DNA of 7,862 nt, from assembly GCA_035701285.1 (NCBI GenBank), contig DASSNT010000077.1:1-7862 (forward strand), in the 5' to 3' direction. The DNA comes from DASSBR01 sp035701285 (GTDB lineage Bacteria; Pseudomonadota; Gammaproteobacteria; Natronospirales; DASSBR01). The notes below the pieces were generated by a model, which worked only from the letters and a program-made list of their open reading frames with translations, was not told the DNA's origin and did no database searches. This document shows positions 1 through 6,147 of this stretch, in pieces. Both the position numbers and the translations under genes were made by a program. Positions within the stretch are counted from its first letter, which is position 1. Each line of letters begins with the position of its first letter.

Positions 1-443
1 TTGCGGCCGACGCTGCCTTCGGTGACGTACACGAAACGGATCACGCCCTCCGGGTCGACCAGGAACGCGGCGCGGCGAGCGACGCCTTCCTCGTCGAGAA
101 TCCCCAGCGCGCTGGTCAGATCCTTGCGAATGTCGGCCAGCATCGGGAAGGGCAGATCGCGCAGGTCGTCATGGCTGCGACGCCAGGCGAGGTGCACGTG
201 CTCGCTGTCCGTGCTTGCGGCCATGATCTGGCAGTCGCGATCCTGGAACTGCTCGTTCAGATCGCCGAAACCCTTGATCTCGGTCGGGCACACGAACGTG
301 AAGTCCTTCGGGTAGAAGAAAATGCACTGCCACTTGCCCTTGTGGGTTTCGTTGGTGATGTCGGTAAACGCCGTGTCGAGGTTGTCGATCGCGACGGTCG
401 CCTTCAGATTGAACTCTGGAAATTTGTCTCCGACGGTAAGCAT
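1..443 (-). CDS. ahpC: Peroxiredoxin AhpC (alkyl hydroperoxide reductase C), C-terminus cut by the window edge
   Basis: This is a thiol peroxidase that reduces H2O2, organic peroxides and probably peroxynitrite in the cytoplasm. The 147 visible residues start at ATG 443, with a GGAGGA ribosome site (448-453) four bases upstream. The peroxidatic site is FYPKDFTFVCPTEI, with Pro45, Thr49 and Cys52 in the PxxxTxxC arrangement; the conserved active-site Arg is probably Arg124 in ARRAAFLVD. The sequence (LTVGDKFPEF near the start, GKWQCIFFYPKDF, LPFPMLADI, EGSVGR at the cut) resembles from memory the mycobacterial type of AhpC that is recycled by AhpD, rather than the enterobacterial type recycled by AhpF. 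The resolving cysteine(s) lie beyond position 1, so this cannot be confirmed; an ahpD gene further left is a prediction. It is divergent from oxyR and probably induced by oxidised OxyR. The family call is secure; the subtype is inference. Confidence 0.95.
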   Translation of the reverse strand, partial: MLTVGDKFPEFNLKATVAIDNLDTAFTDITNETHKGKWQCIFFYPKDFTFVCPTEIKGFGDLNEQFQDRDCQIMAASTDSEHVHLAWRRSHDDLRDLPFPMLADIRKDLTSALGILDEEGVARRAAFLVDPEGVIRFVYVTEGSVGR

Positions 444-493
444 GATGTCCTCCGGGTTGATGAAATGCTCAGGCCTTGTTTGCCCTTGCGAAT

Positions 494-522
494 AAGATAA
501 GGGCGTGCCTTTCATTATTCAA
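494..522 (-). promoter_or_regulatory. Candidate sigma-70 promoter of ahpC
   Basis: On the minus strand, TTGAAT (522-517) and TATCTT (499-494) are separated by exactly 17 bases. Each matches 4 of 6 bases of the -35 and -10 consensus. Transcription would start near 487, giving a leader of about 44 bases before the ahpC ATG. The mediocre hexamers and the OxyR-like site directly upstream of the -35 fit an activator-dependent promoter. The call is by eye. Confidence 0.5.
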
Positions 523-527
523 ATGAA
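511..527. repeat. Inverted repeat TTCATT-N5-AATGAA in the ahpC-oxyR spacer
   Basis: A perfect 6-bp inverted repeat with a 5-bp centre overlaps the ahpC -35 hexamer. A second nested dyad, ATTCA-AA-TGAAT, lies at 517-528. It lies next to the OxyR-like operator and may be part of the same binding region or a site for a different regulator. In such an AT-rich stretch some short dyads are expected by chance. Confidence 0.35.
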
Positions 528-559
528 TTATATTGATAGTATCCATAGGCTCCATGAAT
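523..559. promoter_or_regulatory. Candidate OxyR operator between ahpC and oxyR
   Basis: OxyR tetramers bind four ATAG/CTAT-like elements in the pattern ATAGnTnnnAnCTAT, repeated after seven bases. Aligned to 523-559, the window matches 13 of the 20 specified bases. One element is perfect (ATAG at 545-548) and the other three match two of four bases each; three of the four single specified bases (528, 532, 554) also agree. The site ends exactly where the ahpC -35 hexamer begins, the geometry known for OxyR-activated promoters. It also overlaps the likely oxyR promoter (a TATATT -10-like hexamer at 529-534), so it could serve autorepression. Binding is inferred. Confidence 0.5.
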
Positions 560-571
560 TAACATAAGGGT

Positions 572-1474
572 ATGAATCTCCGCGATCTCCAATACCTGCT
601 CGCGCTGGCGGAGCACCGCCACTTCGGCCGTGCCGCCGAGGCGTCATTTGTCAGTCAACCGACTTTATCCACTCAAATCAAGAAGTTGGAAGACGAGCTT
701 GGTGTCACCCTGGTCGAGCGCGGGTCCCGGCAGGTGCTGCTGACGGAGGCGGGCAAGGCGATACTCGAGCGCGCCCGCGACGCGCTGGCCGATGTCGACG
801 AAATCCGACGAATCGCCAAGCGGATGCGCGATCCGGAGGCGCAAACCATACGCCTTGGCATCTTCCCGACGCTGGGCCCGTACCTGTTGCCGCACGTCCT
901 GCCGGTGGTCCGCCAGCGTTTTCCCAAACTTGAACTGCTGCTGGTGGAAGAAAAAACCGAAGACATCCTCGCGCGGTTGCGCGAAGGGCGGCTCGACGCG
1001 GTCGTCGTCGCGCTGCCGGTGCCGGACGAAGGCCTCAAGACGACGTTCCTGTTCGAGGAGCCATTCGTGCTCGCCGCGCCGAAGGATCACGAGTTGGCCA
1101 AGCGCCAGTCAGTCGTGCTGGAGGATCTGATCGGACGCAACCTGCTGCTGCTCGAGGAAGGTCATTGCCTCCGCGACCAGGCGCTTGAAGTGTGCCAGTT
1201 GGCGGGCGCCAACGAGCGTGGCGGATTCCGCGCCACCAGCCTCGAAACGCTGCGCTACATGGTCGCCGGCGGCGCCGGCATCACGTTGTTGCCGGTGCTG
1301 GCAACGAAGCCACCCACCGCGCCGGTCGAGGGCCTGCAGCTGATCGAGTTCCAGGACGGCGCGCCCAGCCGCCGGATTGCCATGCTCTGGCGGGACAGCG
1401 CCACATCCGCCGACCTGCTTGCGGCGCTGGCAACCCTGTTCAAATCACTGCCGGCGGATCTGTTAGCCGCCTGA
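572..1474 (+). CDS. oxyR: Hydrogen peroxide-sensing LysR-family regulator OxyR
   Basis: This 300-residue transcription regulator senses H2O2 through a reversible disulfide and activates peroxide-defence genes. The N-terminal winged helix-turn-helix spans about residues 1-60 (FGRAAEASFVSQPTLSTQIK is the recognition region), followed by a linker helix and a two-lobed sensor domain from about residue 90. The sensor motif GHCLRDQALEVC places Cys199 and Cys208 at the exact E. coli OxyR positions. His198 and Thr100 (in GIFPT), which shape the peroxide pocket in the family, are also present. The ATG at 572 is fixed by alignment of MNLRDLQYLLALAEHRHFGR to known OxyR N-termini. The ribosome site is poor: AAGGG ends one base before the ATG. 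The gene is divergent from ahpC and probably autoregulated through the shared spacer. Its stop codon lies 2 bp from that of the convergent GH92 gene. Confidence 0.96.
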   Translation: MNLRDLQYLLALAEHRHFGRAAEASFVSQPTLSTQIKKLEDELGVTLVERGSRQVLLTEAGKAILERARDALADVDEIRRIAKRMRDPEAQTIRLGIFPTLGPYLLPHVLPVVRQRFPKLELLLVEEKTEDILARLREGRLDAVVVALPVPDEGLKTTFLFEEPFVLAAPKDHELAKRQSVVLEDLIGRNLLLLEEGHCLRDQALEVCQLAGANERGGFRATSLETLRYMVAGGAGITLLPVLATKPPTAPVEGLQLIEFQDGAPSRRIAMLWRDSATSADLLAALATLFKSLPADLLAA

Positions 1475-1476
1475 CG

Positions 1477-3813
1477 TCAATAAGCTGACATCGAATAGGG
1501 CCGCGTTTCCGGCGCCGTTGCCCAGTTCTTGTTCGGGTGTGCCTGCATGACAAAGCGGAGCGTGCCGCCCGCGACGATTTCCGCCTGACGAATATAGCTG
1601 CGATCGAGCGGCTTACCGTTCAACGTCACGGACCCGACGTAGGGATGGTCGGCATCCAGGTTGTCGGCCACCACGGTGAAGTCCTTGCCGTTCGGCAGGT
1701 GCAGCGTGGCGCGGTTCACGAACGGCCGGCCGATAACGTATTCATTGCTGGCGGGCGTCACCGGGTAGAAGCCGAGCGCGGTAAAGATCAGCCAGGCGGA
1801 CATCTGGCCGCAATCGTCATTCCCGGGCAATCCAGTCGGCCCGGCGCCGTATTGGGTGGTGACGATCTGCGTTAGGCGCTGTTGCGCCAGCCACGGTGCG
1901 CCGGCGTAATCGTAGAGATAGGCGATGTGCTGGCTGGGCTCGTTGCCCTGCGCGTAGTAGCCGATCAGCCCGGAAATGTCTTCGACATGGGCAAATTCGG
2001 CCGGGTCGACGTCAGCATCGAAAACATGGTTCAGTTTGTCGATCAGCGTTTGCTCGCCGCCCAGCGCGTGGATCAGCCCGCCGATGTCCTGCGGTTCGTA
2101 CCACGAATATTCCCACGCGTTGCCTTCGGTGTAGTCGGCGTTGTAGCCGGCCTTGGCCGGATCGAACGGCGTGCGGAAGTCGCCGTCGCTTTTACGCGCG
2201 CGAGCGAAACCGGTTTCCTTGTCGAACACGTTGCGCCAGTTGCGCGCGCGCCGGTAGAAGCGCTCGGCAATCTCCTTGTGCCCCATCGCTTCTGCCATGC
2301 GCGCGATCGTCCAGTCGTCGAACGCGTATTCCAGCGTCTTGGAAGCCCCCTCGGGTTCTTTATCGATCGGCACGTAGCCCAGGCGCATATATTCGTCGAG
2401 GCCGTCGTACGGGCCGTAAGTCGCGCTGGCGACCATCGCATCCAACGCGTTATCAGCCGAATAGCCGCGGATGCCTTTCATATAGGCATCGGCAATGACC
2501 GCCACGGCGTGATAGCCGATCATGCACCACGTCTCCTGTCCCTGAAATTGCCAGATGGGCAGAATCCCGTAGGCGCTGGCCTGCTGCGACGCGAGCAGCG
2601 AATTGATGAAATCGCTGGTGCGCTGCGGCGGCTGGATCAGCGTCAGCAGCGGATGCTCGGCGCGGTAGGTGTCCCAGAGCGAGTAGGTCGAATAGAACGT
2701 GAAATCCTGCGCCTGATGCACCTGGTTGTCCGGACCGCGGTAGCGGCCATCGCTGTCCATCGCGAGATTGGGCGCGATCAGCGCATGATAGAGCGCCGTG
2801 TAGAACATGGTTTCCATCGCCGGTGGCGCGTCGACGTCGATGACCGATAGCGCGCGGGTCCAGTCAGCCTTTGCCGACGCGCGCGTTGCGTCAAAGCTCC
2901 AACCGTCGAGCGTCTCCAGATTGCCGATCGCATTGGCTTCGCTGACCGGCGAAATCGCGACCTTGATCAGCAGCGGTTGCGTCAGCCTGCCGAAGTCGAA
3001 CACGCCGATCGCGCCGCGGCCTTCGATTTGCGCGCGGGCCGCCGGATTGCCGTTGGCCGGCGGCGGGAAGCCGTTGTAGGCGACCTCGCCTTCGCGGTCG
3101 TACAGCTCGTGGCCGGCGAGCGGCTGCGAAAAGCGCATCGCGAAGTACAGTTTGCGGCCCGGCGCCCAGCCGCGCGTGGCGCGGTAGCCGGTGATCGTGC
3201 CGTCGGGGTGAATCCGGATGCGCGACCACAGTACTTTGCCGGGATAGTTGTAGATGCTCGAACGCAGATCGAGCAGCACATGCGCAGGCTTGCCGGCCGG
3301 AAAGCGGTAGCGGTGCAAGCCGACGCGGTCGGTCGCGGTCAGCTCGGCACGAATGCCGTAGTCCGAAAGCGTGACGGCGTAATAGCCCGGCTCGGCCTGC
3401 TCGGTGTCATGGCTGAAGCGCGAGCGGTAGCCGCTGCCGGGTTCGCCCACGGCACCGGGTTCGAGCTGGACGGACCCCGCGATCGGCATGATCAGCACGT
3501 CGCCGAGATCGGAATGACCGGTGCCGGAAAAATGGGTGTGCGAAAAGCCGCGAATCGTGGTGTCGTCGTACCGGTAGCCCGCCGCCCAATCGTAGCTTTC
3601 GTGGAAGTTGCGGATCTGCGTGTCGGGACTCAACTGAATCATGCCGAACGGTACGGTGGCACCGGGAAAGGTATGGCCGTCGCCGCCGGTGCCGATGAAT
3701 GGATCGACGGCGGCGTAGGCCTTCGCGGAGCCGGTGGCATTGGCCGCGGGCATTACGGCGACGATAAAGCCGAACAATGCGGCGGAAAGGATGGTGCGGC
3801 GACTGACTGGCAT
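1477..3813 (-). CDS. Exported GH92 family alpha-1,2-mannosidase
   Basis: This 778-residue protein is a Ca2+-dependent, inverting exo-alpha-mannosidase type that removes mannose from N-glycans or mannan. An N-terminal signal (MPVSRRTILSAALFGF, hydrophobic to about residue 20, likely cleavage after ANA at 26) contains SRRTIL, close to the Tat motif; export to the periplasm or beyond is expected. Family motifs run in order: DPFIGTGGDGHTFPGA (37-52) and GFSHTHFSGTG (89-99) in the N-terminal beta-sandwich, then SLWDTYRAEHPL (378-389), QGQETWCMIGYHAV (424-437), EGNAWEYSWYEPQD (563-576) and GNDDCGQMSAW (664-674) in the (alpha/alpha)6 catalytic part. Glu563 is the likely acid and Asp666/667 the likely base region, by family knowledge. 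Length is normal. An in-frame GTG at 3837 would add eight residues, but the ATG at 3813 has a good ribosome site and gives a proper signal peptide. Linkage specificity is inferred. It is divergent from the transporter operon. Confidence 0.93.
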   Translation of the reverse strand: MPVSRRTILSAALFGFIVAVMPAANATGSAKAYAAVDPFIGTGGDGHTFPGATVPFGMIQLSPDTQIRNFHESYDWAAGYRYDDTTIRGFSHTHFSGTGHSDLGDVLIMPIAGSVQLEPGAVGEPGSGYRSRFSHDTEQAEPGYYAVTLSDYGIRAELTATDRVGLHRYRFPAGKPAHVLLDLRSSIYNYPGKVLWSRIRIHPDGTITGYRATRGWAPGRKLYFAMRFSQPLAGHELYDREGEVAYNGFPPPANGNPAARAQIEGRGAIGVFDFGRLTQPLLIKVAISPVSEANAIGNLETLDGWSFDATRASAKADWTRALSVIDVDAPPAMETMFYTALYHALIAPNLAMDSDGRYRGPDNQVHQAQDFTFYSTYSLWDTYRAEHPLLTLIQPPQRTSDFINSLLASQQASAYGILPIWQFQGQETWCMIGYHAVAVIADAYMKGIRGYSADNALDAMVASATYGPYDGLDEYMRLGYVPIDKEPEGASKTLEYAFDDWTIARMAEAMGHKEIAERFYRRARNWRNVFDKETGFARARKSDGDFRTPFDPAKAGYNADYTEGNAWEYSWYEPQDIGGLIHALGGEQTLIDKLNHVFDADVDPAEFAHVEDISGLIGYYAQGNEPSQHIAYLYDYAGAPWLAQQRLTQIVTTQYGAGPTGLPGNDDCGQMSAWLIFTALGFYPVTPASNEYVIGRPFVNRATLHLPNGKDFTVVADNLDADHPYVGSVTLNGKPLDRSYIRQAEIVAGGTLRFVMQAHPNKNWATAPETRPYSMSAY

Positions 3814-3818
3814 GATGG

Positions 3819-3823
3819 CTCCC
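3819..3823 (-). promoter_or_regulatory. Ribosome binding site that decides the GH92 start
   Basis: On the minus strand, GGGAG stands five bases before the ATG at 3813. No comparable purine run precedes the alternative GTG at 3837. This supports the shorter protein, whose N-terminus is a clean signal peptide. Confidence 0.65.
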
Positions 3824-3830
3824 AAAGGCT

Positions 3831-3859
3831 TTGACACGGCGGGGTGATCTGGCTACCGT
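3831..3859 (+). promoter_or_regulatory. Candidate promoter of the mannose utilisation operon
   Basis: A perfect -35 hexamer TTGACA (3831-3836) is followed after 17 bases by TACCGT (3854-3859), which matches only 3 of 6 bases of the -10 consensus. Transcription would begin near 3866, about 16 bases before the transporter ATG. The strong -35 with a weak -10 leaves room for regulation. A small dyad, CCGT-TC-ACGG (3856-3865), overlaps the predicted start site and could be part of an operator. No clear promoter for the minus-strand GH92 gene could be fixed; TATTAA (3880-3875) is a weak -10 possibility. Confidence 0.4.
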
Positions 3860-3862
3860 TCA

Positions 3863-3889
3863 CGGGCCCAAACCTTAATACATGGCCCG
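3863..3889. repeat. Inverted repeat flanking the transporter start codon
   Basis: CGGGCC (3863-3868) is perfectly complementary to GGCCCG (3884-3889), enclosing 15 bases that include the ATG at 3882. It could form a GC-rich stem around the translation start if the transcript begins upstream, or act as a DNA dyad for a regulator. In GC-rich DNA a 6-bp match of this kind may be chance. Confidence 0.3.
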
Positions 3890-5174
3890 CCCGTTGTCAT
3901 CGAACCTCCAGCCTGAGACGGCCGCAATTCCAAAACCGGCCACCAACAAGTCGGCACTGACGGTCGTCACGCTGATCTTTTTCATGTGGGGGTTTCTGAC
4001 CAGCCTCAACGACGTGCTGATTCCGCATCTGAAAGCGGTGTTCGCGCTGAACTATACCGAGATCATGCTGGTGCAGTTCACGTTCTTCGGGGCGTATTTC
4101 GTGATGTCGCTGCCGTCCGGCAAAGTAGTCTCACTGGTGGGTTACAAGCGCAGCATCGTCATCGGCCTGCTGATTGCCGGCGTCGGCGCGGCGTTGTTTT
4201 ATCCCGCCGCCGCGCTGCCTTCGTACCCGCTGTTTCTTGGCGCATTTTTTATCCTGGCGAGCGGCATCACCTTGTTGCAGGTTGCCGCCAATCCCTACGT
4301 CAGCCTGCTGGGACCGGAGCGTACCGCCTCCAGCCGCTTGAACCTGGCGCAAGCGCTGAATTCACTCGGGACGACATTGGCGCCCAAATTCGGGGGCGTC
4401 CTGATACTGTCTGGCACGGTGCTCGGCGCGGCCGAGCTGGCGCAACTGCCTGCTGTGCAGCAGGCCGCGTACCGCGCCGCGCAAGCGCAGTCGGTCCAGG
4501 GACCATACCTCATCCTCGCCGCCGTGCTCGCGGCGTTGGCCCTGATGGTGTTTCTTTTTCGTCTACCGGCCCCTGGCGCTGAACAGGCAACGGACCATTC
4601 TCGGCATCGTTTCCGGGACGCACTGAGGCATCGGCACCTGCTGTTCGGCGTCATCGGCATTTTCGTCTATGTCGGGGCCGAGGTGTCGATCGGCAGCTTC
4701 ATGATCAACTACCTGGCGTTGCCGGACATCGGCAACCTGGCCGAAAGCCGCGCGGCCAATTTCGTCGCCTTGTACTGGGGCGGCGCGATGATCGGCCGGT
4801 TCGCCGGCGCGTTGCTGTTGCAGAAGGTCGATCCGCGCAAGTTGCTGAGCCTGTTCGCGGCAATCGCGGCGCTGCTGGTACTCACGACGATGCTGACGAC
4901 AGGCTCGGTCGCCGTCTGGAGCGTGGTCGCGATCGGCCTGTTCAATTCGATTATGTTTCCGAATGTCTTCACGTTCGGCATCGAAAAGATGGGCGCGCTG
5001 ACAGGGACGGCTTCCAGTCTGCTGATCATGGCGATCGTAGGCGGCGCGGTCATTCCGCTGCTGCAAGGCGCGCTGGCCGACACCATCGGCGTGCATCATG
5101 CCTTCGTGCTGCCGTTGCTGTGTTATCTCTACATCGTCTTTTACGGCTTGAAGGGGTCACAGATTCGTGCCTGA
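3882..5174 (+). CDS. MFS sugar transporter of the FucP/GluP (fucose-glucose-galactose:H+) family
   Basis: This 430-residue inner-membrane protein has 12 predicted membrane segments. The first covers about residues 26-47 and the last about 408-425; a polar loop after segment 6 contains ATDHSRHRFRDALRHRH. Family signatures are FFMWGFLTSLNDVLIPHL (33-50), LLQVAANPYVSLLGPERTAS (131-150) and RLNLAQALNSLGTTLAP. The known family imports L-fucose, glucose or galactose, some members mannose, by proton symport; here the context (two alpha-mannosidases, isomerase, fructokinase) argues for mannose. Asp44 corresponds to the key Asp46 of E. coli FucP, while Gln133 stands where FucP has Glu135. The ATG at 3882 is the first start after an in-frame TAA at 3876 and has no obvious ribosome site. 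It is the first gene of the operon; its stop overlaps the kinase start by 8 bases. Family secure, substrate inferred. Confidence 0.9.
   Translation: MARPLSSNLQPETAAIPKPATNKSALTVVTLIFFMWGFLTSLNDVLIPHLKAVFALNYTEIMLVQFTFFGAYFVMSLPSGKVVSLVGYKRSIVIGLLIAGVGAALFYPAAALPSYPLFLGAFFILASGITLLQVAANPYVSLLGPERTASSRLNLAQALNSLGTTLAPKFGGVLILSGTVLGAAELAQLPAVQQAAYRAAQAQSVQGPYLILAAVLAALALMVFLFRLPAPGAEQATDHSRHRFRDALRHRHLLFGVIGIFVYVGAEVSIGSFMINYLALPDIGNLAESRAANFVALYWGGAMIGRFAGALLLQKVDPRKLLSLFAAIAALLVLTTMLTTGSVAVWSVVAIGLFNSIMFPNVFTFGIEKMGALTGTASSLLIMAIVGGAVIPLLQGALADTIGVHHAFVLPLLCYLYIVFYGLKGSQIRA
5151..5156 (+). promoter_or_regulatory. Ribosome binding site for the GTG-started fructokinase
   Basis: AAGGGG lies inside the end of the transporter gene, ten bases before the GTG at 5167. 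It supports that start over a second in-frame GTG at 5176. The overlap with the transporter stop implies translational coupling. Confidence 0.5.
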
Positions 5175-6147
5175 GGTGATCTGCTTCGGCGAGGCGCTGA
5201 TCGACTTTCACGCGCAGGGTCCGCTTGAAGCCGGCGCACCCGCGCGGTTCGTGCAGTACGCCGGCGGCGCACCTGCCAACGTCGCGGTGGCGGTGGCGCG
5301 CCTTGGCGGCGATGCGGCTTACATCGGCATGCTGGGCCGCGACATGTTTGCCGACTTCCTGTTGCAGAGCTTCAGCGATGCCGGCGTCGATACCCGTTAT
5401 ATTGCGCGCACCGCCGCGGCGAATACCGGTCTCGCGTTCGTCTCGCTGGATGCTGACGGCGAGCGCCGTTTCAGCTTTTACCGCCCGCCGGCTGCAGACC
5501 TGCTGTTTCGACCGGAGCATTTCGACGAAACCTGCCTGGCGTCGGCTTCGGTTTTCCATGCCTGTTCCAACAGCCTGACCGAAGTCGAAATAGCCGGCGC
5601 AACACTGGACGGGATGCGTCGCGCTCGGGATGCCGGCGCGCTGATCAGTTTCGACCTCAACTGGCGCCCGGCGCTGTGGCCGCAAAACGTCGATCCACTG
5701 CCGCGGATCTGGTCGGCGCTGGCCGAGGCTGAACTGGTCAAGCTGTGCGGCGCCGAGCTGGCCTTTCTTGCCGAACCGCTGGGCAGCGAACAGGCCGTAC
5801 TGGACAGGCTGTGGGAAGGCCGGACGGCGCTGATGATGATTACCGATGGCGCGCAGCCGATCCGATACTTCACTCGCGACGGGCGCGGTAGCGTTCCGAC
5901 GTTCCAGACCCGCGTCGTTAACACCAACGCGGCCGGCGACGCCTTTATCGGTGGCTTTTTGTATTGCCTGGCGAAGGAGGGTGTCGGCGCTGCCGATTTC
6001 AGCGTCTTTTGCGCTACGGGAGGCTTGGCGACGACAATACGCTTTGCAGCCGCTTGCGGCGCATTCGCGGTGACGCGTCACGGCGCGTTTACCGCAATGC
6101 CGACGTTAAACGACGTTCAACCCATGTTGGATGCCTGTCATGACTGA
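5167..6147 (+). CDS. PfkB-family sugar kinase, probably fructokinase
   Basis: This 326-residue cytoplasmic kinase is expected to phosphorylate fructose with ATP to fructose 6-phosphate. It opens with ICFGEALIDF (5-14) and has PfkB signature 1 as YAGGAPANVAVAVARLGG (31-48), the lid-region motif RFSFYRPPAADLLF (101-114), FDLNWRPALW (162-171) and signature 2 as VVNTNAAGDAFIGGF (250-264), with Asp258 as catalytic base. Two positions depart from the usual form: the Asp that normally opens the DTTGAGD-type motif is Asn252, and the NxxE magnesium motif reads CGAE (194-197). Fructokinase is favoured over 2-keto-3-deoxygluconate kinase or ribokinase because the next gene is an isomerase of the mannose-to-fructose type. 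It starts at GTG 5167, inside the transporter gene (8-base overlap), and its end overlaps the isomerase gene. Confidence 0.88.
   Translation: MPEVICFGEALIDFHAQGPLEAGAPARFVQYAGGAPANVAVAVARLGGDAAYIGMLGRDMFADFLLQSFSDAGVDTRYIARTAAANTGLAFVSLDADGERRFSFYRPPAADLLFRPEHFDETCLASASVFHACSNSLTEVEIAGATLDGMRRARDAGALISFDLNWRPALWPQNVDPLPRIWSALAEAELVKLCGAELAFLAEPLGSEQAVLDRLWEGRTALMMITDGAQPIRYFTRDGRGSVPTFQTRVVNTNAAGDAFIGGFLYCLAKEGVGAADFSVFCATGGLATTIRFAAACGAFAVTRHGAFTAMPTLNDVQPMLDACHD

Noticed and set aside
1..500. Plus-strand open frames at 1-315 and 171-500
   Set aside because: The minus strand here encodes a clear peroxiredoxin, so these are shadows of ahpC and its leader.
1475..1476. Bidirectional terminator between oxyR and the GH92 gene
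   Set aside because: Only two bases separate the stops, and no stem followed by a T-run is visible around them.
1882..2850. 322-codon open frame on the plus strand opposite the GH92 gene
   Set aside because: The GH92 frame carries all family motifs through this stretch; the antisense product looks like mirrored codon bias, rich in Arg and Val, with no domain.
2977..3834. 285-codon open frame on the plus strand opposite the GH92 N-terminus
   Set aside because: Same reason: low-complexity Arg/Ala/Val-rich product, no motif, antisense to a certain gene.
3814..3837. GTG at 3837 as the GH92 start, giving 786 residues
   Set aside because: No ribosome site precedes it and it adds eight residues before the signal peptide; ATG 3813 has GGGAG five bases upstream.
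5050..6081. 343-codon open frame on the minus strand opposite the transporter end and the kinase
   Set aside because: It is antisense to two genes with clear family motifs, and its translation is Arg/Gln/His-rich with no recognisable domain, as expected of a shadow frame in GC-rich DNA.
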